A stretch of 16,761 nt of DNA from Chrysiogenia bacterium. Lineage in GTDB: Bacteria > JAGRBM01. Shown piece after piece: positions 6,175 to 12,998 of this stretch. The stretch's first letter is position 1. The number at the start of each line of letters is the position of its first letter. The translations under genes were made by a program, and so were the position numbers. The notes beneath the pieces were generated by a model. It searched no databases, was not told the DNA's origin, and saw only the letters and a list, made by a program, of their open reading frames with translations. The DNA lies in contig JAGRBM010000493.1 of NCBI GenBank assembly GCA_020434085.1, positions 1 to 16,761 on the forward strand, written 5' to 3'.

Positions 6175-6645
6175 TTATTGCGCGGGGGTCTCCGCCTCCG
6201 CGGGGGCTTCGTCGGCCGGCGGCTCTTGAGCGGCGGCTTCGGGGGCGCTTTCGCCTTCGGCAGCGGCCTCGGCCGGAGCCGCTTCGCCTTCGGCCGCGGC
6301 ATTGGTCGCAGCTTCAGCCGGAGCGGCCTCTTCAGCGGCGGCCTGATCTTCGGTCGTCGCCGGCTGCGTGGCGGCCGGGGGCGTGTCGGGCAGGTCGCCC
6401 ACCACCGAGCTCGAACCCGCCTCGGCGCCGCCGAGGATGGTCAGGCTGATGGAGGTGAACATGAACACTGCCGCGGCAATGGTCGTCAGCCGGGTCATGA
6501 ACTTGTTGGCGCCCGCCGCACCGAGCACCGAGCCCGAGCTGCCACCAAAGGAGGTGCCCATGTCGGACTGGCCGGTCTGCAGAAGCACCACCAGAATCAA
6601 AAAGGCGGCGACGATGACGTGCAAAACTGTGATCAGTGTTTCCAT
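6175..6645 (-). CDS. secG: Protein translocase subunit SecG with long acidic C-terminal tail
   Basis: A 156-residue protein. Residues 1-72 are a typical SecG: transmembrane helix 1 (about 3-22), a loop with TGQSDMGTSFGGSSGSVLG (24-42) that matches the conserved SecG cytoplasmic loop, then ANKFMTRLT leading into transmembrane helix 2 (about 52-72). SecG joins SecYE in the inner membrane and aids protein export. Residues 73-156 are an Ala/Glu/Pro-rich, acidic, low-complexity extension beyond the core; such tails occur in some SecG proteins and are probably disordered. There is no clear Shine-Dalgarno before the ATG at 6645, so translation may depend on the upstream tpiA message. Position downstream of tpiA is a common bacterial arrangement. 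Confidence 0.93.
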   Translation of the reverse strand: METLITVLHVIVAAFLILVVLLQTGQSDMGTSFGGSSGSVLGAAGANKFMTRLTTIAAAVFMFTSISLTILGGAEAGSSSVVGDLPDTPPAATQPATTEDQAAAEEAAPAEAATNAAAEGEAAPAEAAAEGESAPEAAAQEPPADEAPAEAETPAQ

Positions 6646-6691
6646 ACGTATTAAAACCCGCGCAACGCCAAACCCGCGACGCGAGGCGCAA

Positions 6692-7450
6692 TTAACTAGC
6701 CAATTCTACAAGGGTTGTAAAGGACTCGACCTGAAGACTCGCGCCGCCCACCAGGGCCCCGTCGACCCCTACGGTGGCGTAGATGTCCGCAGCGTTCTCA
6801 GGCTTGACCGAGCCGCCGTAGAGGATTCTCAGGTCCTGCCCCACGCCGAAGCCCGCTTCCAGGTATTCGCGGATCTGGGCGTGAGCTTCGGCAATCTGGG
6901 CGCTCTGGGCATTTACGCCGGTTCCGATGGCCCAGACGGGCTCGTAGGCGATGATGATTCTCTCGAAATCGGCTGGTTCGAGGCCCAGCAGGCTGCCGCG
7001 GAGCTGCTCCTCGACGATCATCTTGGTGATGCCCTTCTCGCGCTGGGGAAGGGTCTCCCCCACGCAGAGGATCACCTCGAGCCCCGAGGCAATGGCGTGC
7101 TTGAGGCGCTTGTTGATGATGTCGTCGGTCTCGCGAAAGAGCGCGCGGCGCTCGGAATGCCCCACGATGGTGAAGCTGCCGCCGACGTCCTTGAGCATGG
7201 TGGGGGAGATCTCGCCGGTGAAGGCGCCCTCGTCTTCCCAGCAGATGTTCTGGGCGCCAAGGCGCACGGGAGAGCCCTCCACGCACTGGCCGACGGCATG
7301 CAGGTAGCAGGCGGGCGGCGCCAGCCCGACGGTGACGCCGCCTGGAATCCCGTCCACGCCGAGTTTCTCGCGAATCCCCTGGCCCAGCGTCACGGCCGAC
7401 TTGAGGGCCGTGGGATTCATCTTCCAGTTTCCGACAATCAGCTTGGCCAT
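6692..7450 (-). CDS. tpiA: Triosephosphate isomerase
   Basis: A 252-residue full-length enzyme that interconverts dihydroxyacetone phosphate and glyceraldehyde 3-phosphate in glycolysis and gluconeogenesis (cytoplasm). All active-site elements are present: NWKMN with Lys10, GHSERR with His98, AYEPVWAIGTG with Glu170 and flexible loop 6, and the phosphate-binding LYGGSV (210-215) and VGGAS (234-238). The ATG at 7450 has GGGGAG six bases upstream. It lies 32 bp after gap and 46 bp before secG, so a gap-tpiA-secG operon is likely. pgk, frequently placed between gap and tpiA, is missing here. Confidence 0.98.
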   Translation of the reverse strand: MAKLIVGNWKMNPTALKSAVTLGQGIREKLGVDGIPGGVTVGLAPPACYLHAVGQCVEGSPVRLGAQNICWEDEGAFTGEISPTMLKDVGGSFTIVGHSERRALFRETDDIINKRLKHAIASGLEVILCVGETLPQREKGITKMIVEEQLRGSLLGLEPADFERIIIAYEPVWAIGTGVNAQSAQIAEAHAQIREYLEAGFGVGQDLRILYGGSVKPENAADIYATVGVDGALVGGASLQVESFTTLVELAS

Positions 7451-7482
7451 GGATCTCCCCGCGCTCCCCCGCCAGGTGGTCG

Positions 7483-8505
7483 CTAGATGTGGCGTCCTAC
7501 GTACGCCGCCAGTTCGATGAGGCGGTAGGAGTATCCCACTTCATTGTCATACCACGCAACCACCTTGGCAAGGTGATCGTCGGCCACCTGGGTGCACAGC
7601 GAATCGAAGATGCACGAGTGGGGATCGCCCAGCAGGTCGCGTGAGACCAGCGGTTCGTCGGTCCAGCGCAGGATCTTGTCGAGGTCGCTGTTCGAGCGGC
7701 GTTTGACCGCCTCATTGATCGACTCGACGCTGACGGGATCGCGGGTCTGCACGGTGAGATCGAGCAGCGAGACATTGGGGGTGGGCACGCGCACGGCGTA
7801 GCCGCTGAGACGGCCCTTGAGGTGCGGGAGCACCAGGCCCACAGCCTTGGCCGCGCCCGTCGAGGTCGGGATCATGGAGAGCCCGCCCGCACGCGCGCGG
7901 CGCCAGTCCTTCTTGTGGGGCGAGTCGTGCATGTTCTGGTCGTTGGTATAGGAATGCACCGTCACCATCAGGCCGCGCTCCATGCCGAATTCCTCGTGGA
8001 GAACATGGGCCAGCGGTGCCAGACAATTGGTCGTGCACGAGGCATTCGAGACGACGAGGTCGCTTGCTGGGTCGAAGGTCTTCTCGTTGACGCCGAGCAC
8101 GATGGTCGGCACGCCTTCGCCCTTGGGCGGGGCCGAGAGCAACACGCGCTTGGCCCCGGCGTCCAGGTGCTTCTGGGCCAGCTCCTTCTTGAGCATCAGG
8201 CCCGTGCATTCGAGCACGATGTCCACGTCCAGTTCCTTCCAGGGAAGCTGGGCGGGATCGGCGATCGAAGTGTAGCGAGCGGCGTGCGTGCCGATGTGGA
8301 GGGTATCTCCCTCCAGTCGCACTTCATGGGGAAAACGCCCGTGGACCGAGTCATAGCGCAACAGGTGGGCCATCTGCTCGGCATCTGCGAGGTCGTTGAT
8401 GCCCACGATCTCCACGTCGGGGAGGTCCGGATCGTCGAGCCAGCAGCGGGTGACAACGCGCCCAATGCGACCAAAGCCATTGATGGCGACGCGAATCTTG
8501 CTCAT
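7483..8505 (-). CDS. gap: Glyceraldehyde-3-phosphate dehydrogenase
   Basis: A 340-residue enzyme that oxidises and phosphorylates glyceraldehyde 3-phosphate to 1,3-bisphosphoglycerate. The N-terminal Rossmann motif is INGFGRIGR (8-16), and Asp38 in GINDLAD suggests NAD preference. The signature SNASCTTNCLAP (153-164) holds catalytic Cys157, with His184 in TVHSYT as its partner. TSTGAAKAVG and YDNEVGYSYR near the end are also canonical. The ATG at 8505 is preceded by AAGGAG with a 7-base gap. It is the first gene of the minus-strand gap-tpiA-secG run. The promoter should lie in 8506-8700, but no -35/-10 pair there is convincing. Confidence 0.98.
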   Translation of the reverse strand: MSKIRVAINGFGRIGRVVTRCWLDDPDLPDVEIVGINDLADAEQMAHLLRYDSVHGRFPHEVRLEGDTLHIGTHAARYTSIADPAQLPWKELDVDIVLECTGLMLKKELAQKHLDAGAKRVLLSAPPKGEGVPTIVLGVNEKTFDPASDLVVSNASCTTNCLAPLAHVLHEEFGMERGLMVTVHSYTNDQNMHDSPHKKDWRRARAGGLSMIPTSTGAAKAVGLVLPHLKGRLSGYAVRVPTPNVSLLDLTVQTRDPVSVESINEAVKRRSNSDLDKILRWTDEPLVSRDLLGDPHSCIFDSLCTQVADDHLAKVVAWYDNEVGYSYRLIELAAYVGRHI

Positions 8506-8634
8506 CGGAAAGCTCCTTAGCGCGGCCCGTCCGGCATTGCCGCGGCGCGGCGACGCGGGTCGCTGGCGCTACTTTGCCACCAAGGCGCGCGGAGTCAACA
8601 CGCAGTCGCGTAGAAGTAACAGGAACCTGCGGGG

Positions 8635-8822
8635 TTTGGCTTGGCAAACTTGTGTTTGGGGTGAAAGCACCCCGGAATTCCCGGGAGCCTGAGCAGTCGT
8701 GATCGTAGACGTGGACGTGCTCGTGCTCGATTCCGGCAGCGGGGCTGCCGTGGAGCATTGGCGCCAGGCGCACCGCTTTCGAGTGCGTGCACGAGCACGA
8801 TCACGTTTACGACGGCCACGGC
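8635..8822. repeat. Hexamer-type palindromic element (GTGGAC/GTGCTC), copy 1
   Basis: The 370-bp gap 8506-8875 between gap and the PPOX gene has no gene. It holds TTTGGCTTGGCAAAC (8635-8649), a hairpin GGGGTG-AAAG-CACCCC (8658-8673), and then imperfect inverted arms of about 26 bp (about 8704-8729 and 8781-8810, roughly 23 of 26 matching) built from GACGTG/GTGCTC units. A nested hairpin CGGCAGC-GGG-GCTGCCG lies at 8734-8750. A second element with the same flank and hexamers lies at 9462-9590. No coding capacity and no T-run are seen. Confidence 0.65.
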
Positions 8823-8875
8823 AATGTCAGAAGCTGGGGATGAATGCGATCCGCGAGCGGGCTGACGGTAGGTTG

Positions 8876-9415
8876 TCAATCCAGCGCCGGCAGCCCGTCG
8901 ATGCTCGTGTGGTTGTTCTTCCGCTGGTAGTCGGCGATGCCGCCTTCGCCCTTTTTGGCGGCCCACTTGGTGAGCTGTTCGCGCTCGCCCTTGAATTCGT
9001 AGAAGGGCACCGCGTAGCCGCAGGAGGTCTGCACGCGGGTGAGCTCAACTTCGACGATGCTGCGCGCGCCCTGCAGGCCTGCGAACTCGCCTGCGAGTTT
9101 CTCGTAACCGGGCGTCCCCACCGGGTGGGCCGTGCCCGTTCCAAAGAGTCGCAGGATGTTGGGCGGTCCCTCGAAGGCGCACATCATGATGGTGATGCGC
9201 CCGTTCTCTTTTAGATGGGCAATGGTCTCGGCGCCGCTGCCGGTCAGGTCGAGGTAGGCGACCCGCGTCTCCGAGAGCACCCGGAAGCTGTCGAGGCCTT
9301 TGGGCGAGAGGTTCACGTGCCCCTCGCCCGAGAGCGGCGCGGTGGCGACGAAGAACATCTTCTGGGCGTCGATGAAGGTGCGGATCTTTTTGTCGATTTT
9401 GCTGAAGACTTCCAT
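8876..9415 (-). CDS. Pyridoxamine 5'-phosphate oxidase-family (FMN split-barrel) protein
   Basis: A 179-residue protein of the PPOX-like FMN-binding split-barrel superfamily. Characteristic stretches are QKMFFVATAPLSGEGHVNLS and SPKGLDSFRVL (residues 18-47), VAYLDLTGSGAETIAHL (52-68), ITIMMCAFEGPPNILRLFG (74-92) and QTSCGYAVPFYEFKGER (129-145). It is a single-domain flavin-binding protein, not the PdxH enzyme itself, and its substrate is unknown. The ATG at 9415 has GGGGAA 7 bases upstream. The same frame continues upstream into the hexamer repeat, giving an Asp-Val run, but that extension is not credible. It stands alone and is divergent from yggS. Its sequence is typical of a widespread, poorly characterised family. 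Confidence 0.9.
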   Translation of the reverse strand: MEVFSKIDKKIRTFIDAQKMFFVATAPLSGEGHVNLSPKGLDSFRVLSETRVAYLDLTGSGAETIAHLKENGRITIMMCAFEGPPNILRLFGTGTAHPVGTPGYEKLAGEFAGLQGARSIVEVELTRVQTSCGYAVPFYEFKGEREQLTKWAAKKGEGGIADYQRKNNHTSIDGLPALD

Positions 9416-9461
9416 GGCTAATTCCCCGCGCGCTGGTGAGCGCCATTGTTGCCGGTGGGGG

Positions 9462-9590
9462 CTTGGCTTGCCAAACCCTGCTGCGTTGTGATTTCTGATT
9501 TCGTCCACGTCCACGTCCACGTCCACGTCCACGTCCACGGCCACGGCCACGGACGCTTCGCGTCTTATTCGTTTGTCGTGGACGTGGACG
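9462..9590. repeat. Hexamer-type palindromic element (GTCCAC)n, copy 2
   Basis: CTTGGCTTGCCAAAC (9462-9476, containing the perfect palindrome TTGGC-TT-GCCAA) is followed by six tandem GTCCAC units (9503-9538) and two GGCCAC units (9539-9550). A complementary CGTGGACGTGGACG (9577-9590) can pair with the hexamers to form a stem. It fills the divergent gap between the PPOX gene and yggS. The flank matches 13 of 15 bases of 8635-8649, so both belong to one repeat family. The copy number of the hexamers may vary between strains. Confidence 0.7.
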
Positions 9591-9636
9591 GATTCTGTGC
9601 CTTGCCTCGCCGCGTCCCATGCGCCACTTTCCCCGC

Positions 9637-10338
9637 ATGAGCGTGCTCGCCGAAAACCTTGCCGCCATCGACTCGCGCATTGCCGCCGCGTGCGCGAGGT
9701 GCGGGCGGGATCTTTCGGGGGTCCGGCTCGTGGCGGTCAGCAAGACCCACCCGGCGGCGATGATCGCCGAGGCCTGGGAGAGCGGCCAGCGCGTCTTTGG
9801 CGAGAGCTACGGGCAGGAACTGCGCGACAAGGCCCGCGAGCTGGCCGGGCTCTCCGGGATTGAATGGCACTTCATCGGGCACCTCCAGAAGAACAAGGTA
9901 AAATACGTCGTCGGAAACGCCGCGCTCATTCACTCGGTCGACTCCGCGGAGATCCTGGACGCCGTGGCAGGCCGCGCCGCCCGCGAAGGGCTTACCCAGG
10001 ACATTCTGCTGGAGTTCAACCTCTCGGGGGAGGCGGCGAAGACCGGGGCCCCGCCGGAGGAATTCGAACACCTCGTCACCCGCGCCCGGCAGAGCGAGGG
10101 CGTGCGGCTCAAAGGCCTGATGACCATGGCCCACGCCCCCGGAGATGCGGCGGATGAGGGGGCCGTCCGGGCCACCTTCCAGCGCTTGCGCGAACTGGCA
10201 AAATCCCCTATTATCAGGGACATAGAGCGGATCGAGCTCTCCATGGGCATGAGCGCCGACTTCGAAATCGCCATCGAAGAGGGCGCGACCTTGGTCCGGG
10301 TTGGATCTGCCATATTTGGTTCCCGCTCTTACGCCTGA
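9637..10338 (+). CDS. yggS: YggS-family pyridoxal phosphate homeostasis protein
   Basis: A 233-residue PLP-binding alanine-racemase-like TIM-barrel protein that buffers pyridoxal phosphate and affects amino-acid metabolism. AVSKTH carries PLP-binding Lys36, the same number as in E. coli YggS when the ATG at 9637 is used. Other family motifs are VFGESYGQEL, WHFIGHLQKNKVKY (about 79-92), IHSVDS, FNLSGEAAKTG, LKGLMTMA, ELSMGMSADFEIAI and VRVGSAIFG near the C-terminus. Neither ATG (9637, or 9619 which adds six residues) has a Shine-Dalgarno, so the start rests on family alignment. It heads a run with proC and divIVA, a classic conserved neighbourhood. Confidence 0.95.
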   Translation: MSVLAENLAAIDSRIAAACARCGRDLSGVRLVAVSKTHPAAMIAEAWESGQRVFGESYGQELRDKARELAGLSGIEWHFIGHLQKNKVKYVVGNAALIHSVDSAEILDAVAGRAAREGLTQDILLEFNLSGEAAKTGAPPEEFEHLVTRARQSEGVRLKGLMTMAHAPGDAADEGAVRATFQRLRELAKSPIIRDIERIELSMGMSADFEIAIEEGATLVRVGSAIFGSRSYA

Positions 10339-10411
10339 TTCTTTCCTTCTGTGTCCCACCCATCTTTTGCCGGATTGGAGTACGCTGTACTTTCGATTCG
10401 AGAGAGCTGAA

Positions 10412-11236
10412 ATGCTGAGTAACGACGACATCATTGGATTCATCGGCGGCGGCAACATGGCCGAGGCCATGATCCGCGGCCTGATTGCCTCGAACGTGGT
10501 TTCGAAAGAGCGCATCCGCGTCTCCGAGCCCTTTGCCGCGCGACGCACCCACCTGAGCGATGCCTACGGCATCGAGGTGAGCGAGAAGAACTCCGCCGTG
10601 GCCGACGTGGCCACCGTGCTGGTGCTGGCAGTCAAGCCCGACATGGTCGCCGCCTGTCTTGAAGAGGTCGAAGCCATGGGGCCGGCCGACCAGGTGCGGG
10701 TCTCCATTGCCGCGGGCGTGCCGCTCTCGGTGATCTGTCCCAAACCAAAGGCGCGGGCCTGCGCGCGCGTGATGCCCAACACCCCGGCGCTTGTGGGCGC
10801 CGGGGCCTCGGCCGTGCACTTTTGCGGCTGCGACGAAGCCCAGCGGGAAAAAGTCCTCTCGGTGCTCAAGGCGCTGGGCCCCACGGTGGTCGAAGTGGCC
10901 AAGGAAGAATTGCTCGATGCTGTGACGGGGCTCTCAGGCTCGGGACCCGCCTATGTGTTTGAATTTATCGAAGCCCTCTCCGACGGCGGCGTGCGGATGG
11001 GGCTTTCGAGGGCGCAGGCCCTCGAACTGGCGGCCGCCACGGTGGAGGGGGCCGCGCGCATGGTGCGGCAGACCGGCACCCACCCGGCCCAGCTCAAGGA
11101 CCAGGTGACCTCGCCGGGCGGCACGACGATCGCCGGCTGCGCGGTGCTCGAAGCCCACGGCTTCCGCTCGGCAGCCATCGAGGCCGTTACCGCCGCGGCA
11201 CAAAGAAGCAAGGAACTTGGAAAACCCAAGGGGTAA
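10412..11236 (+). CDS. proC: Pyrroline-5-carboxylate reductase
   Basis: A 274-residue enzyme catalysing the last step of proline synthesis, NAD(P)H reduction of 1-pyrroline-5-carboxylate. The N-terminal dinucleotide fold starts IIGFIGGGNMAEAM (7-20). VLAVKPDMV is the usual second motif, MPNTPALVGAGASA follows, and the C-terminal dimer domain carries LSGSGPAYVFEFIEALSDGG and SPGGTTIAG of the family signature. The ATG at 10412 has GAGAG upstream; an in-frame extension back into yggS was rejected. It lies 73 bp after yggS and 43 bp before divIVA, so one operon is likely. Confidence 0.97.
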   Translation: MLSNDDIIGFIGGGNMAEAMIRGLIASNVVSKERIRVSEPFAARRTHLSDAYGIEVSEKNSAVADVATVLVLAVKPDMVAACLEEVEAMGPADQVRVSIAAGVPLSVICPKPKARACARVMPNTPALVGAGASAVHFCGCDEAQREKVLSVLKALGPTVVEVAKEELLDAVTGLSGSGPAYVFEFIEALSDGGVRMGLSRAQALELAAATVEGAARMVRQTGTHPAQLKDQVTSPGGTTIAGCAVLEAHGFRSAAIEAVTAAAQRSKELGKPKG

Positions 11237-11279
11237 GTTTTCAGCGCCGGACAGGTGACCGGCAGGAGGGTTAGCCGTC

Positions 11280-11792
11280 ATGCGAATGACGCCAATGGAA
11301 ATTCAGCAGAAGGAATTCGCCAAGAGTATCTCGGGATACTCCGTGCGCGAGGTCCGCAACTTCCTCGAGATGATTGCGACGATCTACGCCGAGACCATGG
11401 GCGACTTCAACGAGCTCAAGGAAGAACTCAGCCGCAAGGACACCGAGCTCTCCCAGCACAGAGAGCGCGAACAAAACCTGCGCGAGACCATCATGATGGC
11501 GCAGAAGGTCGCCGAAGACCTGCGCAAGGGCGCCCAGCGCGAGGCAGAGCTGACCACCGCCGAGGCGAACCTTCGCGCCGACGAGATCGTCAAGAACGCC
11601 CACAACCGCATGGCCGAGCTTCAGCGGCAGATCCAGGATCTCAAGCGCCAGAGAGTGCAGGCCCAGCAGGAACTCAAAGCCGTGCTGGAGACCCACTACA
11701 AGCTTCTCTCCGTCGACGTCGACGCCGCCAAGAAGAGCGACGAAGCCGAAGCCAACCTGGCCTACATACCGGCGGGCGGGCAGAAGAAGTAG
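11280..11792 (+). CDS. divIVA: DivIVA-domain coiled-coil protein
   Basis: A 170-residue protein. The N-terminus MTPMEIQQKEFAKSISGY followed by SVREVRNFLE is the conserved DivIVA membrane-curvature-binding domain (residues 3-32). Residues about 35-140 are a continuous charged coiled coil (ELKEELSRKDTELSQHRE and beyond), and the tail is short and unstructured (AGGQKK). DivIVA proteins mark cell poles or septa and recruit partners. In proteobacteria-like lineages with this gene next to proC the role is poorly known. The ATG at 11280 has AGGAGG about 9 bases upstream. Its place after yggS and proC is conserved in many bacteria; YggT, often encoded between them, is absent. Confidence 0.93.
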   Translation: MRMTPMEIQQKEFAKSISGYSVREVRNFLEMIATIYAETMGDFNELKEELSRKDTELSQHREREQNLRETIMMAQKVAEDLRKGAQREAELTTAEANLRADEIVKNAHNRMAELQRQIQDLKRQRVQAQQELKAVLETHYKLLSVDVDAAKKSDEAEANLAYIPAGGQKK

Positions 11793-11819
11793 GGGAATTG
11801 CTTCGGACGCTGCTATCGG

Positions 11820-12284
11820 ATGAGCTAGAAACCGTTCTTCGTATGCATACTGCACTATTCCGATGGCACGTACTACGTCGGACATACCGACAATCTTGAG
11901 AATAGAATCTCCGAACACCAGCAGCGGGAGGTACGGGGTTACACGTATTCACGCCGACCGGTTCAGTTGATCTGGCATCAGGAATGCGTGCAGCGCGCTG
12001 AAGCCTTGGAAGCCGAGCGCCAGATCAAGGGTTGGAACCGCGCCAAGAAAGAAGCGCTGGTTCGTGGTGACTTTGTAATGATTGCTCGGCTCGCGAGTCG
12101 CAGCGGTGCCGGCCTGGCCCTTCGAGACGCCTTGCTGCGCAAGGCTCCTCAGGGCGAACGGGGCGGGGCTGCGGGAGATAGAGAGGAGACCTGGTGTCCC
12201 ACTACACCCAGAGCATCCGGGCGCTCCTGCCGCAACCACTTGAGCGTCCGTTGCGGCGGGCCTACTGGCGGCTCCGCACCTTGA
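11820..12284 (+). pseudogene. GIY-YIG nuclease-family gene with amber stop at codon 3
   Basis: From the ATG at 11820 the frame reads Met-Ser-TAG (11826-11828) and then an intact GIY-YIG domain of the small UPF0213-like type: KPFFVCILHYSDGTYYVGHT, then NLENRISEH, RRPVQLIWHQE and EALEAERQIKGWNRAKKEAL. A Trp codon (TGG) at position 3 is the likely ancestor. Between the TAG and the domain there is no ATG, GTG or TTG. The first in-frame start after it (TTG 11967) would delete the catalytic core. The first catalytic tyrosine (usual VYIL) is Cys9, a TAC to TGC change, while Tyr19, Arg29 and His33 remain. The 3' end continues past the domain and overlaps the methyltransferase gene by 91 bp. Decay is the simplest reading; a sequencing error or amber readthrough are alternatives. 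Confidence 0.7.
12194..12212 (+). repeat. Direct repeat A at start of methyltransferase gene
   Basis: GTGTCCCACTACACCCAGA at 12194 matches 18 of 19 bases of 12980-12998, beginning exactly at both start codons. The copies are 786 bp apart. Upstream sequences do not match. Confidence 0.85.
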
Positions 12285-12976
12285 GCATGTGGGGAAGGCA
12301 GCGTTCCTGCACGTGTTGCGGGTTGGGATTTCGCGCGTTCCTTCCCGGCGGCGACAGCCTGCGTCCCGACGCGCGCTGCCCGGCGTGCGGCGCGCTCGAA
12401 CGCCACCGCCTGCTTGCGCGCTATCTCGAAACGCAAACCGATCTGCTCCGCGGCGAATTTCGCGTCCTCCACCTGGCGCCTGAACCGGCGATTTCACTGG
12501 TACTCGAGAGAAACCGCTCGCTGGATGTCGTCCGTGCTGATCTGCAATCGGCCTGGGCCGATCATCATGTGGATGTGACGGACCTGCCCTTTGAGAGCAA
12601 TTCGTTCGATGTGGTGCTGTGCCTGCATCTGCTCGAACACATTGAAGATGAGGCCGCCGCGTTGCGTGAGCTTTTGCGCGTGATGAAGCCCGGTGGCTGG
12701 GGTGTGATTCACTCGCCGGTAGAGTGGGCGCGCGAGTACACCTATGAGGATTCGACGATTACATCCGCCGATGAGCGGCTTAAAGCGTTTGGTCAGAGCG
12801 ATCATGTGCGCATTTATGGCGCCGATTACCCCGAGCGCCTGCGTGCGGCGGGTTTCGAAGTAAGTGTCTGTCCCTACGCGGAGCAGCTCGGCGAAGCAGC
12901 CGTCGAAAAATTCGGACTGGAACCTGGTGAGCGCCTGGTTCTCTGCCGGCGGCCCACTGCAGAATCGGCGGGTTGA
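12194..12976 (+). CDS. Class I SAM-dependent methyltransferase with N-terminal zinc ribbon
   Basis: A 260-residue protein. Residues 39-65 contain CTCC..CPAC, a zinc-ribbon-like pair of Cys-x2-Cys knuckles (Cys39/42, Cys62/65), followed by the helix ERHRLLARYL. A class I methyltransferase domain follows: motif I degenerate as VLHLAPEP (91-98), an acidic VDVTDLPFESNSFDVVLCLH region (126-145) and LLEHIEDEAAALRELLRV plus MKPGG (146-168). The family methylates small molecules or cell-envelope precursors; the substrate is unknown. The start is GTG 12194 with GAGGAG 5 bases upstream. The first 19 bases are almost the same as those of the next gene, suggesting the 5' end was borrowed. It ends 3 bp before DUF167. 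Its middle is somewhat less GC-rich than the neighbours. Confidence 0.88.
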   Translation: MSHYTQSIRALLPQPLERPLRRAYWRLRTLSMWGRQRSCTCCGLGFRAFLPGGDSLRPDARCPACGALERHRLLARYLETQTDLLRGEFRVLHLAPEPAISLVLERNRSLDVVRADLQSAWADHHVDVTDLPFESNSFDVVLCLHLLEHIEDEAAALRELLRVMKPGGWGVIHSPVEWAREYTYEDSTITSADERLKAFGQSDHVRIYGADYPERLRAAGFEVSVCPYAEQLGEAAVEKFGLEPGERLVLCRRPTAESAG

Positions 12977-12979
12977 TTC

Positions 12980-12998
12980 GTGTCCTACTACACCCAGA
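12980..12998 (+). repeat. Direct repeat B at start of DUF167 gene
   Basis: GTGTCCTACTACACCCAGA is the second copy of the 12194-12212 sequence, with one C to T difference in codon 3. It encodes MSYYTQ here and MSHYTQ in the methyltransferase. Confidence 0.85.

Noticed and set aside
6368-7486. Plus-strand frame opposite secG and tpiA
   Set aside because: It is the shadow of two recognised genes and has no family motif.
7822-8520. Plus-strand frame opposite gap
   Set aside because: It is antisense to a complete gap gene.
8570-8598. Promoter for gap: TTGACT on the minus strand at 8598-8593
   Set aside because: The -35 is good, but the hexamer 17 bp downstream (AAAGTA) has almost no match to TATAAT.
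9416-9550. Asp-Val repeat N-terminus on the PPOX protein
   Set aside because: It is translation of the GTGGAC hexamer array. The ATG at 9415 has a ribosome site and matches the family start.
9503-9550. Short CRISPR-like array
   Set aside because: The six-base units are contiguous with no spacers and no cas gene is near, so it is a simple tandem repeat in a palindromic element.
10301-10411. Longer ProC beginning at 10301
   Set aside because: It would overlap yggS, and the dinucleotide-binding motif should start near residue 7, as it does from the ATG at 10412.
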